Shown here piece by piece: positions 1-6,075 of a DNA stretch of 9,254 nucleotides. The notes beneath the pieces were generated by a model that was given only the letters and a program-made list of their open reading frames with translations, was not told the origin of the DNA and did no database searches. This DNA comes from RGIG2206 sp045577615 (GTDB lineage: Bacteria > Bacillota > Clostridia > Oscillospirales > Acutalibacteraceae): the NCBI GenBank assembly GCA_045577615.1, contig JAZNIT010000050.1, positions 1 through 9,254 of the forward strand, written 5' to 3'. A program made the position numbers and the translations under genes. Each line of letters opens with the position of its first letter. The stretch's first letter is position 1.

Positions 1-984
1 ATTGTTTCGGTTGGTAAGCATCAAGGTATTATCCCCGGCAAGATTTGGGTGGGTGTTCAAGATAACCTTGAACGAAACAAGTCAAAATCTTTCCGCAGAC
101 CGAGAAGAAACGAAGCCTTGCTTACGGGACTTTTGTTCTGCTCTTGCGGCAACCGAATGTACCCCAAGCTCCCAAAACGGAAAACTGCTGACGGTGATAT
201 CATATATACCTATGTCTGTAAGATGAAAGAGCGTAGCAAAAAAGACCTCTGTAATAAGCGTAATGCAAACGGTAATACCTTAGACCTTGCGGTTATTGAA
301 AAAATCAAGCAGCTTGCAGACGAAAAAAGTGATTTTGTAAAGCAGCTTGAAAAAAGTAAAATTTTCTACACCGGCAACCGTGAGCAGTATGAGCAGAAGT
401 TAAGTGCGATGAAAAAAGAAAAAGCCGACCTTGAGAAAAAGGTCAGCTCACTCATTGATACACTTGCCGAGTTAGATGATAATTCTGCAAAAAAATCAAT
501 AGTCGCCCGTATTAACGAAATGAATACTCAAATAGATAAAATCTCACAGGGCATTGACGAAATGATAAGTCTTACTGCCGAACACGCTTTTAGCGATATT
601 GAGTTTGATGTACTCCGTCAAATGCTTTCAGTATTCAAGAACACTATTGATGATATGTCCTACGAACAAAAAAGAGCCGCCATTCAAAGTATTGTACGCC
701 GTGTAATATGGGATGGCGAAAATGCACACGTTATTTTATTTGGTTCACAGGACGGTGATATCGAACTACCTGATATCACACCTTACATAAAACACATTGA
801 AATAGATGCAGATGAAGACGAAGAACTCATTGAGTTTTCGGACGTAGATTACGACGAAGATACTACTGAGGATTTTGGTTCACAAACTAAAACCGATTTG
901 GGTGAGGATAGCAAACGAGATATTGATGTTTTTCAGAAATCGGAAGAAATCGGTCAACGATTTGTCGGTCAACGAGCCCATTGA
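1..984 (+). CDS. Large serine recombinase, C-terminal part (5' end outside window); candidate SpoIVCA-like excisionase
   Basis: The reading frame is open from base 1, so the gene starts upstream; 327 residues are visible. Residues 1-30 fit the end of the 'recombinase' DNA-binding domain of large serine integrases. A zinc ribbon follows, with Cys47 and Cys49 (CSCG), Cys73 and Cys84. Residues about 105-195 are a long Lys/Glu-rich coiled coil, as in the C-terminal coiled-coil motif that controls integration versus excision in this family. The end is very acidic (residues about 275-305). The N-terminal resolvase domain with its catalytic serine is not in the window. The enzyme would catalyse site-specific DNA recombination. 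The frame runs on about 70 bases into the sigma-factor gene, overlapping it in another frame, so the last 23 or so residues are out-of-frame sigK sequence. That position suggests it is the recombinase that removes the element splitting sigK. It could also be an ordinary prophage or ICE integrase. Confidence 0.9.
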   Translation: MVSVGKHQGIIPGKIWVGVQDNLERNKSKSFRRPRRNEALLTGLLFCSCGNRMYPKLPKRKTADGDIIYTYVCKMKERSKKDLCNKRNANGNTLDLAVIEKIKQLADEKSDFVKQLEKSKIFYTGNREQYEQKLSAMKKEKADLEKKVSSLIDTLAELDDNSAKKSIVARINEMNTQIDKISQGIDEMISLTAEHAFSDIEFDVLRQMLSVFKNTIDDMSYEQKRAAIQSIVRRVIWDGENAHVILFGSQDGDIELPDITPYIKHIEIDADEDEELIEFSDVDYDEDTTEDFGSQTKTDLGEDSKRDIDVFQKSEEIGQRFVGQRAH

Positions 985-1282
985 CACCGACCGCGAGGGC
1001 AACGCCCTCACCCTGATTGACGTGATTGCTTGTGACGACAACATTGCCGACGAAATCGACCTTGCGGTAAATATTGAACAATTAGGTAGATTTATGCAAG
1101 ATCTTGATAGACGGGAACACGATATATTGTGTTTGCGTTATGGTCTTGGCGGAGGGAACCCGTTGCCTCAGCGAGAGGTGGCAAAGCGGCTTAAAATCTC
1201 GCGTTCTTACGTTTCGCGCATTGAGAAAAAGGCTTTGCAGGAGCTTAAAAACCGCTTTGATGCAGAGGATTGCGACTGTTAA
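875..1282 (+). CDS. sigK: Sporulation sigma factor, 3' half (SigK-like, SpoIIIC-type fragment)
   Basis: Only the C-terminal part of a sigma-70-family factor is present. The open frame begins after a stop at 845-847 and has a TTG at 875. Convincing homology begins only at Asn14 (base 914) with NEILMFFRNRKK, the conserved region-3 start of SigE/SigK. The following PIDTDREGNALTLIDV stretch resembles SigK; as I remember the family, SigE has an IDWDGNELLLSD-like sequence instead. Region 4 follows, with a helix-turn-helix at about residues 97-126 (PQREVAKRLKISRSYVSRIE). Regions 1-2, which hold the -10 recognition and core-binding parts, are absent, so this fragment cannot work alone. The 12 residues before Asn14 read like recombinase sequence in another frame, as expected at an element-gene junction. 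Excision of the upstream element would join it to a 5' half outside the window. SigK is the late mother-cell sigma factor of sporulation. A simple degenerate remnant is possible, but the 3' half is intact and well conserved. Confidence 0.88.
   Translation: MVHKLKPIWVRIANEILMFFRNRKKSVNDLSVNEPIDTDREGNALTLIDVIACDDNIADEIDLAVNIEQLGRFMQDLDRREHDILCLRYGLGGGNPLPQREVAKRLKISRSYVSRIEKKALQELKNRFDAEDCDC
911..928 (+). other. Putative recombination junction (att site) of the sigK-intervening element
   Basis: SigK-like protein homology switches on between the Ala codon at 911-913 and the Asn codon at 914-916 (GCAAACGAGATATTGATG encodes ANEILM). In B. subtilis the skin crossover maps to the short repeat AATGA in the matching Glu-Asn-Glu codons; the equivalent bases here are AACGA at 914-918. 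The exact crossover dinucleotide cannot be fixed without the left junction. Confidence 0.6.
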
Positions 1283-1351
1283 AAGCTTATAAATCTTACA
1301 TTTTTTATGCAAAAATATGCAACAACATCTTGTAACAAGCATTAAAAAATA

Positions 1352-1367
1352 ACCCAATATTTTGTGT
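1352..1367 (+). promoter_or_regulatory. NrdR box 1 upstream of nrdG
   Basis: ACCCAATATTTTGTGT matches the usual palindromic NrdR box (ACACAATATATTGTGT form) at 14 of 16 bases. It lies just upstream of the -35 element of the nrd operon. NrdR is the ATP-cone repressor of ribonucleotide reductase genes in bacteria. Its gene is not in this window. Confidence 0.75.
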
Positions 1368-1376
1368 TTTTTGCTA

Positions 1377-1405
1377 TTGACACCGATTCTATATTGTGCT
1401 ATACT
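1377..1405 (+). promoter_or_regulatory. Sigma-A promoter of the nrdG-nrdD-trx operon
   Basis: A consensus -35 TTGACA (1377-1382) and a -10 TATACT (1400-1405) are separated by exactly 17 bp. Transcription should start near 1412, leaving a short leader of about 30 nt before the nrdG ATG at 1441. The two NrdR boxes flank and overlap these elements. Confidence 0.85.
1384..1399 (+). promoter_or_regulatory. NrdR box 2 inside the promoter spacer
   Basis: CGATTCTATATTGTGC matches the NrdR-box form at 10 of 16 bases, with the right half TATATTGTG perfect. It starts 32 bp after box 1, about three helical turns, which is the phasing typical of paired NrdR boxes. It fills most of the -35/-10 spacer, so binding should block RNA polymerase. 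Confidence 0.6.
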
Positions 1406-1440
1406 TTACAAGCACTCTCTCGCAAAGGAAGCATTTTTAT

Positions 1441-2127
1441 ATGAATATTCAAGGTTTTCAAAAGCTTACTTTGCTTGATTTTCCGGGCAAAGTGGCCTGC
1501 ACCGTATTTACCGGCGGCTGCAATTTGCGCTGCCCTTTTTGCCACAACGCATCACTTGTGTTTGAACCCACAATATATAGTGATGCCACACAAGATGTGC
1601 TCAACTATCTATCTGGCCGAAAAGGCATTATAGACGGGGTGTGTATCACAGGTGGTGAGCCATTGCTTCAGCCCGACCTTGCCGACTTTATAAGCAAGGT
1701 AAAGGCCATGGGGTTTGCCGTCAAGCTTGATACCAACGGCAGTATGCCCGACAGGCTACAGCAAATCATCGACACGAAGCTTATCGATTATATCGCAATG
1801 GATATAAAAAGCTCCCCCGAAGGCTATGCTCTTGCCACGGGTGTTGAGGGAACTGCCGATAATTATATAAAGAGCGTTAACATTATCCGTCAAAGCGGCA
1901 TCGAGCACGAGTTTCGTACCACCGCCGTCAAAGGTATTCACTCCCCTGCGGATTTTGATAAAATCGGACAATGGCTTGCTGGCTGCAAGCACTACTATAT
2001 ACAGCGTTTCGTTGATTCGGGCGATCTCATTAAAGGCGGCGACGCCTTTGACGACGACGAAATGCGCAATCTGTTGTCAACTGTAAAAAACTATATTCCT
2101 GAAGCTCAGCTTCGAGGACAGAATTAA
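1441..2127 (+). CDS. nrdG: Anaerobic ribonucleoside-triphosphate reductase activating protein (radical SAM)
   Basis: This 228-residue protein is the activase that uses a [4Fe-4S] cluster and S-adenosylmethionine to install the glycyl radical on NrdD. The radical-SAM cluster motif is CNLRCPFC (Cys27, Cys31, Cys34), followed by the SAM-binding GGEP at residues 71-74. The N-terminal GFQKLTLLDFPGKVA stretch is characteristic of the longer NrdG subgroup (about 230 residues) found in many clostridia and archaea, as opposed to the short E. coli-type NrdG. The ATG at 1441 is chosen because AAAGGAAG lies at 1424-1431; an in-frame upstream TTG at 1396 falls inside the promoter. nrdD follows after 18 bp. 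As first gene of the operon it is probably under NrdR control. Confidence 0.93.
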   Translation: MNIQGFQKLTLLDFPGKVACTVFTGGCNLRCPFCHNASLVFEPTIYSDATQDVLNYLSGRKGIIDGVCITGGEPLLQPDLADFISKVKAMGFAVKLDTNGSMPDRLQQIIDTKLIDYIAMDIKSSPEGYALATGVEGTADNYIKSVNIIRQSGIEHEFRTTAVKGIHSPADFDKIGQWLAGCKHYYIQRFVDSGDLIKGGDAFDDDEMRNLLSTVKNYIPEAQLRGQN

Positions 2128-2145
2128 GAAAGAGGGGATTTAAAA

Positions 2146-4518
2146 ATGTATAAGGTAATTAAAAGAGACGGAAAAGTTGCAGATTTTAACCTTAAAAAGA
2201 TTTCTGATGCAATCACCCAGGCATTTGAGGCTTGCGAGCGTCAATTCAACCCTGACATCATCGATTTCTTGGCTTTGAAGGTTACTTCTGACTATGAGCC
2301 CAAGATTGTTGACGGTGTTATTGCCGTTGAAGATATTCAGGACAGCGTTGAGTCTGTGCTTGTTCAGGCAGGCTATGCCGATGTTGCCAAGGCTTACATC
2401 CTTTATCGCCGTCAGCGTGAAAAGCTGCGCAACATGAAATCAACCATCCTTGACTATAAGGAGATTGTTGACCAGTACGTTAAGAGCACCGACTGGCGCG
2501 TTAAGGAGAACTCTACCGTTACATACTCTGTTGGCGGTCTTATCCTCAGCAACTCAGGTGCTATCACCGCTAACTATTGGCTCAGCGAAATTTATGACGA
2601 TGAAATCGGCAATGCTCACAAGAATGCCGACATTCACATCCACGACCTGTCTATGCTAACCGGCTACTGTGCAGGTTGGTCTCTCAAGCAGCTCATCGAA
2701 GAGGGCTTGGGCGGCGTTAGCGGCAAGATCACCTCTGCCCCTGCAAAGCACCTTGCAACCCTTTGCAACCAGATGGTAAACTTCCTTGGCATTATGCAAA
2801 ATGAGTGGGCAGGCGCTCAGGCATTCTCTTCATTCGATACCTACCTTGCCCCATTTGTTAAGGTTGATAACCTTAGCTATGACGCTGTTAAGAAGTGCAT
2901 TGAGTCCTTCATCTACGGCGTTAATACCCCCAGCCGTTGGGGTACTCAATCTCCCTTCACCAACATTACCCTTGACTGGACTGTGCCTCACGACCTTGCT
3001 GACGAGTATGCTATCGTTGGCGGCAAGCGCATGGACTTCAAGTATGGCGATTGTAAGAAGGAAATGGATATGGTTAACCGCGCCTTTATCGAGATTATGA
3101 TCGAAGGCGATGCTAACGGCAGAGGTTTCCAATACCCCATCCCCACCTATTCTATTACCCGCGATTTCGACTGGTCTGAAACCGAGAACAACAAGCTTCT
3201 CTTTGAGATGACCTCTAAATACGGCACTCCCTACTTCTCTAACTACGTTAACAGTGATATGGAGCCCTCTGACGTTCGAAGCATGTGCTGCAGACTTCGT
3301 CTTGACCTGCGTGAGCTTCGCAAAAAGTCCGGCGGCTTCTTCGGCAGCGGCGAAAGCACCGGTTCTGTTGGTGTTGTTACCATCAATATGCCCAGAATCG
3401 CATATCTCGCAAAGGACGAGGCTGACTTCTACAAGCGCCTTGACCATATGATGGATATCGCTGCACGCTCACTTAAGGTTAAGCGTACCATCATTACCCG
3501 CTTGCTTGACGAGGGCTTGTATCCCTACACCAAGCGTTACCTTGGCACCTTTAACAACCACTTCTCTACCATCGGTCTTGTTGGTATGAATGAAGCAGGT
3601 CTTAACGCCAAGTGGATCGGCAAGGATATGACCCACGCTGAAACTCAAGAGTTCACTAAGAACGTGCTTAACCATATGCGCGAGCGCTTGTCTGACTATC
3701 AAGAGATGTACGGCGACCTCTACAACCTTGAGGCTACTCCCGCCGAGTCTACCTCTTTCCGTCTTGCCAAGCACGATCGCAAGCGTTACCCCGATATTAT
3801 CTGTGCATCTGATGCAGATACCCCCTACTACACCAACTCTTCACACCTGCCTGTTGGCTATACCGATGACATCTTCACCGCTCTTGATATTCAAGACGAG
3901 TTGCAGACTCTCTATACCTCAGGTACCGTATTCCACGCATTTGTTGGTGAGAAGCTGCCCGATTGGCGCGCTGCTGCATCTATCATCCGCAAGATTGCAG
4001 AGAACTACCGTCTGCCCTATTACACCTTGTCACCCACCTATTCTGTTTGCGCAGACCACGGTTACATCGCCGGTGAGGTCTACACCTGCCCCACCTGTGG
4101 CAAGGAAACTGAGGTTTACAGCCGTATCACCGGTTACTACAGACCTGTTAAGAACTGGAACGACGGTAAGTCACAAGAGTATAAGGAACGCAAGACCTAT
4201 GACATCGCTAACTCTGTTATGACCAGAACCGGCGTTGCAAATAAAGAATGCGCTTGTGATACCAAGGCTAATGCCGCTCTTGAAGATGGCGTATATCTGT
4301 TCGCTTCCGCCACTTGCCCCAACTGTAAGGTTGCCGAGTCTTTGCTCAAAAAGGCTGAAATCAGCTACAATCATATGCTCGCAGAGCAAAACAAAGAGTT
4401 GACCGAAGCATTAGGTATTAAGCAGGCTCCCACTCTGGTAGCTGTTAAGAATGGCGAGATTGAAAAGTTTGTTGGTGTGCCCAACGTTAAGAAGTTTATT
4501 CAAGCCGTTCAAGGTTAA
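2146..4518 (+). CDS. nrdD: Anaerobic (class III) ribonucleoside-triphosphate reductase with fused C-terminal glutaredoxin/thioredoxin-like domain
   Basis: This 790-residue glycyl-radical enzyme reduces ribonucleoside triphosphates to deoxy forms in anaerobic cytoplasm. Residues 1-95 are an allosteric ATP-cone (VIKRDGKVADFN start). The catalytic alpha/beta barrel follows, with active-site candidates Cys175 (GYCAGW) and the adjacent pair Cys381-Cys382 (MCCRLRLD). A zinc site is suggested by Cys635, His638, Cys648 and Cys651. The glycyl-radical motif is RITGY with Gly663, followed by the usual WNDGK segment. A normal NrdD ends soon after this. Here the chain continues through a CAC motif (Cys702, Cys704) into a redoxin domain at about 713-790, with the CPNC active site at 724-727 and a probable cis-proline at 762. 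This suggests a built-in NrdH-like reductant. AGAGGGG at 2131-2137 is the ribosome site. Thioredoxin-system genes follow directly. Confidence 0.95.
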   Translation: MYKVIKRDGKVADFNLKKISDAITQAFEACERQFNPDIIDFLALKVTSDYEPKIVDGVIAVEDIQDSVESVLVQAGYADVAKAYILYRRQREKLRNMKSTILDYKEIVDQYVKSTDWRVKENSTVTYSVGGLILSNSGAITANYWLSEIYDDEIGNAHKNADIHIHDLSMLTGYCAGWSLKQLIEEGLGGVSGKITSAPAKHLATLCNQMVNFLGIMQNEWAGAQAFSSFDTYLAPFVKVDNLSYDAVKKCIESFIYGVNTPSRWGTQSPFTNITLDWTVPHDLADEYAIVGGKRMDFKYGDCKKEMDMVNRAFIEIMIEGDANGRGFQYPIPTYSITRDFDWSETENNKLLFEMTSKYGTPYFSNYVNSDMEPSDVRSMCCRLRLDLRELRKKSGGFFGSGESTGSVGVVTINMPRIAYLAKDEADFYKRLDHMMDIAARSLKVKRTIITRLLDEGLYPYTKRYLGTFNNHFSTIGLVGMNEAGLNAKWIGKDMTHAETQEFTKNVLNHMRERLSDYQEMYGDLYNLEATPAESTSFRLAKHDRKRYPDIICASDADTPYYTNSSHLPVGYTDDIFTALDIQDELQTLYTSGTVFHAFVGEKLPDWRAAASIIRKIAENYRLPYYTLSPTYSVCADHGYIAGEVYTCPTCGKETEVYSRITGYYRPVKNWNDGKSQEYKERKTYDIANSVMTRTGVANKECACDTKANAALEDGVYLFASATCPNCKVAESLLKKAEISYNHMLAEQNKELTEALGIKQAPTLVAVKNGEIEKFVGVPNVKKFIQAVQG

Positions 4519-4525
4519 TTGCCAT

Positions 4526-4551
4526 AACGGGCGGAGTTGACTCCGCCCGTT
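4526..4551 (+). terminator. Hairpin between nrdD and trxB-like gene (partial terminator or mRNA processing/stability element)
   Basis: A perfect 11-bp stem (AACGGGCGGAG / CTCCGCCCGTT) closes a 4-nt loop TTGA, 8 bases after the nrdD stop. The tail AATTTTAT has only four consecutive T's, so termination is probably incomplete. I see no good promoter between it and the next gene, which suggests read-through at a lowered level. Confidence 0.7.
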
Positions 4552-4574
4552 AATTTTATAAGGATGTGTAAGCT

Positions 4575-5486
4575 ATGTATGATATTATAGTTATCGGCGC
4601 AGGCCCTGCAGGTCTTACCGCCGCAATATATGCACGCCGCGCCAACAAAAGCGTGCTTATTCTTGAAAAGGGCGCTTTTGGCGGACAAATCACCTTTTCG
4701 CCCAAGGTTGAAAACTATCCTGCTTTTGAGAGCATCAGCGGCAGCGGTCTTGCCGACCTGATGGTTGAGCAGGCCCTCGCTCAGGGTGCAGAGGTTGAGG
4801 TTGAAACCGTTACCGCTCTTGAGGACAAGGGCACAGTTAAGTTGGTTACTACCGAGGACGGCAACACATACGAGGGCAAGGCAGTTATCATCGCTTGCGG
4901 TGCAAAGCATCGCCATCTTGGCCTTGAAAATGAAGAGAAATTTATCGGCGAGGGTATATCCTTCTGTGCAGTTTGCGACGGCGCTTTTTACAAGGATAAG
5001 GACGTTATTCTTGTGGGCGGCGGCAACTCTGCATTGCAGGAGGCTGTGCTGCTGAGCGAAACCAGCCGCAAGGTTTACGTTGTGCAAAATCTTGACTTTT
5101 TGACCGGTGAGCAACAGCTGCAGGATATTCTTAAAAAGCGCGACAACGTTGAAATTATTACCGGCACCATTATCTCTGCCATTCCCGACGGAGATGCTTT
5201 CAGCGGCGTTATTACCGAGCGTGTAAGCGACGGCACAAAGGCTGAAATCAAGGCAGACGGTATGTTTGTTGCCATCGGTCTTGTGCCCGAAAACGGCGCA
5301 TTTGCTCATCTTGCCGAGCTTGATAACGCAGGCTACATCAATTCGGGTGAGGATTGCCTTACCAAAACCCCAGGCGTTTTTGTTGCAGGTGACTGCCGCA
5401 AAAAGCAGGTGCGTCAGGTTGCTACCGCTACCGCTGACGGCGCTGTTTCCGCAGTTGCCGCTTGCCGTTATATTGACGCGCTGTAA
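4575..5486 (+). CDS. Thioredoxin reductase-like FAD-dependent disulfide oxidoreductase with atypical pyridine-nucleotide site
   Basis: The 303-residue protein has the size and order of low-molecular-weight TrxB. The FAD-binding GAGPAG is at 8-13, the redox CAVC (Cys131, Cys134) is followed by DG, GGGNSA at 148-153 is the second nucleotide-binding fold, and the C-terminal AGD of the FAD site is at 271-273. It would pass electrons to a thioredoxin disulfide in the cytoplasm. The HRRxxxR motif that holds the NADPH 2'-phosphate in classical TrxB is absent; the equivalent region reads VVQNLDFLTGE (169-179). NADPH is therefore an unlikely donor. NADH, ferredoxin (as in the clostridial flavin-type FFTR enzymes) or the neighbouring iron-sulfur protein are alternatives. 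The ribosome site is AAGGATG at 4560-4566. It sits 56 bp after nrdD and 26 bp before the FTR-like gene. Confidence 0.9.
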   Translation: MYDIIVIGAGPAGLTAAIYARRANKSVLILEKGAFGGQITFSPKVENYPAFESISGSGLADLMVEQALAQGAEVEVETVTALEDKGTVKLVTTEDGNTYEGKAVIIACGAKHRHLGLENEEKFIGEGISFCAVCDGAFYKDKDVILVGGGNSALQEAVLLSETSRKVYVVQNLDFLTGEQQLQDILKKRDNVEIITGTIISAIPDGDAFSGVITERVSDGTKAEIKADGMFVAIGLVPENGAFAHLAELDNAGYINSGEDCLTKTPGVFVAGDCRKKQVRQVATATADGAVSAVAACRYIDAL

Positions 5487-5512
5487 GGGCATATTATAAA
5501 AGAGGTGATTGT

Positions 5513-5713
5513 ATGGCAGTTCGTCTTAATGAAAATCCTGAGGTAGTGGCTCGCATTAAAGAAGGTCTTAAAAAACGGGATGGCTACTGCCCTTGCCGAT
5601 TGTCCAAAACCGAAGAATTCAAGTGCATTTGCAAGGAATTCAGAGAGCAAATTGCCGACCCTGATTTTGAGGGTTATTGTCACTGCTTGCTCTATTACAA
5701 ATCGAAGGATTAA
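5513..5713 (+). CDS. Ferredoxin:thioredoxin reductase catalytic (beta) chain-like small protein
   Basis: This 66-residue protein has six cysteines in three CxC pairs: CPC (26, 28), CIC (38, 40) and CHC (56, 58), with CPCR and CHCLLYY contexts. The FTR catalytic chain has the same set; four cysteines hold a [4Fe-4S] cluster and two form the redox-active disulfide that reduces thioredoxin. By analogy Cys28 and Cys58 would be the disulfide pair. The protein is about half the length of plant or cyanobacterial FTR-beta, and no variable alpha chain is visible nearby. There is no signal peptide, so it is probably cytoplasmic. A good ribosome site AGAGGTGAT (5501-5509) precedes ATG 5513. Its position between a TrxB-like enzyme and thioredoxin fits electron transfer to thioredoxin, from ferredoxin or the flavoprotein. 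This partner assignment is inference. Confidence 0.85.
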   Translation: MAVRLNENPEVVARIKEGLKKRDGYCPCRLSKTEEFKCICKEFREQIADPDFEGYCHCLLYYKSKD

Positions 5714-5728
5714 AAAGGAGTTGACCGT

Positions 5729-6037
5729 ATGAGTGTTATTAAAATAACTGCTGATAATTTTGAACAAGAGGTGCTTAATAATCCCAAGCCCGTACTTATT
5801 GATTTTTATGCTGATTGGTGCGGCCCTTGTATGATGGTTGCCCCCCTTGTTAAGGAGATTGCCGAGGAAAACCCTCAATACACCGTCGGCAAGGTCAACG
5901 TGGACGAGGAGCCTTTGCTTGCTCAAAAGTTCGGTATTATGAGCATCCCTGCCCTGTATGTTGTCAAGGACGGGCAAATCACTGCAGAAAATATCGGCGC
6001 GGTGCCTAAAGAAACCATCTTGAAAATGTTTGAATGA
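5729..6037 (+). CDS. trxA: Thioredoxin
   Basis: The 102-residue protein is a standard thioredoxin: the active site is WCGPC (Trp30 to Cys34), within FYADWCGPCMM, and the cis-proline is Pro74 in SIPALYV. It is a dithiol carrier in the cytoplasm. The likely donors are the two preceding genes, and likely clients include NrdD or its fused redoxin domain. The ribosome site AAAGGAG (5714-5720) lies 8 bp before the ATG, 15 bp after the previous stop. It is the last gene of the operon, followed at once by a strong terminator. The gene name is given by family; the chromosome may carry another trxA. Confidence 0.95.
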   Translation: MSVIKITADNFEQEVLNNPKPVLIDFYADWCGPCMMVAPLVKEIAEENPQYTVGKVNVDEEPLLAQKFGIMSIPALYVVKDGQITAENIGAVPKETILKMFE

Positions 6038-6038
6038 G

Positions 6039-6075
6039 AAAAGAGCAATCATCATTTCGATGATTGCTCTTTTTA
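6039..6075. terminator. Bidirectional intrinsic terminator between convergent genes
   Basis: A perfect stem AAGAGCAATCATC (6041-6053) / GATGATTGCTCTT (6059-6071) with a 5-nt loop ATTTC is extended by A-T pairs at 6039-6040. A T-run follows on the plus strand (TTTTTA) and TTTTC on the minus strand. It ends the trx operon and the converging hydrolase gene, whose stop codon is at 6076-6078. Confidence 0.92.

Noticed and set aside
914..1282. Assignment of the sigma fragment to SigE or to a vegetative sigma-70
   Set aside because: The PIDTDREGNALTLID stretch and the region-4 sequence fit SigK better than SigE as I remember the families, and a vegetative factor would lack the NEILM-FRN segment. 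An alignment would settle it.
1283..1351. Terminator after the sigma fragment
   Set aside because: Only a weak CTTG/CAAG stem is visible at about 1329-1339, with a short A-run; not strong enough to call.
1396..1440. Upstream TTG start for nrdG, adding 15 residues
   Set aside because: The TTG lies within the -10 promoter region, upstream of the predicted transcription start; ATG 1441 has a well-placed ribosome site.
2830..3447. Minus-strand open frame (205 codons) inside nrdD
   Set aside because: Codon-bias shadow of nrdD; no recognisable motif, and nrdD is certain in this region.
4515..5492. Long minus-strand open frame (325 codons) opposite the trxB-like gene
   Set aside because: It is an exact antisense shadow of a gene with clear FAD and CxxC motifs; its translation resembles no family I know and it has no promoter or ribosome site of its own.
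5468..6055. Minus-strand open frame (195 codons) opposite the FTR-like and thioredoxin genes
   Set aside because: Both plus-strand genes have conserved cysteine motifs and ribosome sites; the antisense frame has neither and would also have to cross the terminator hairpin.
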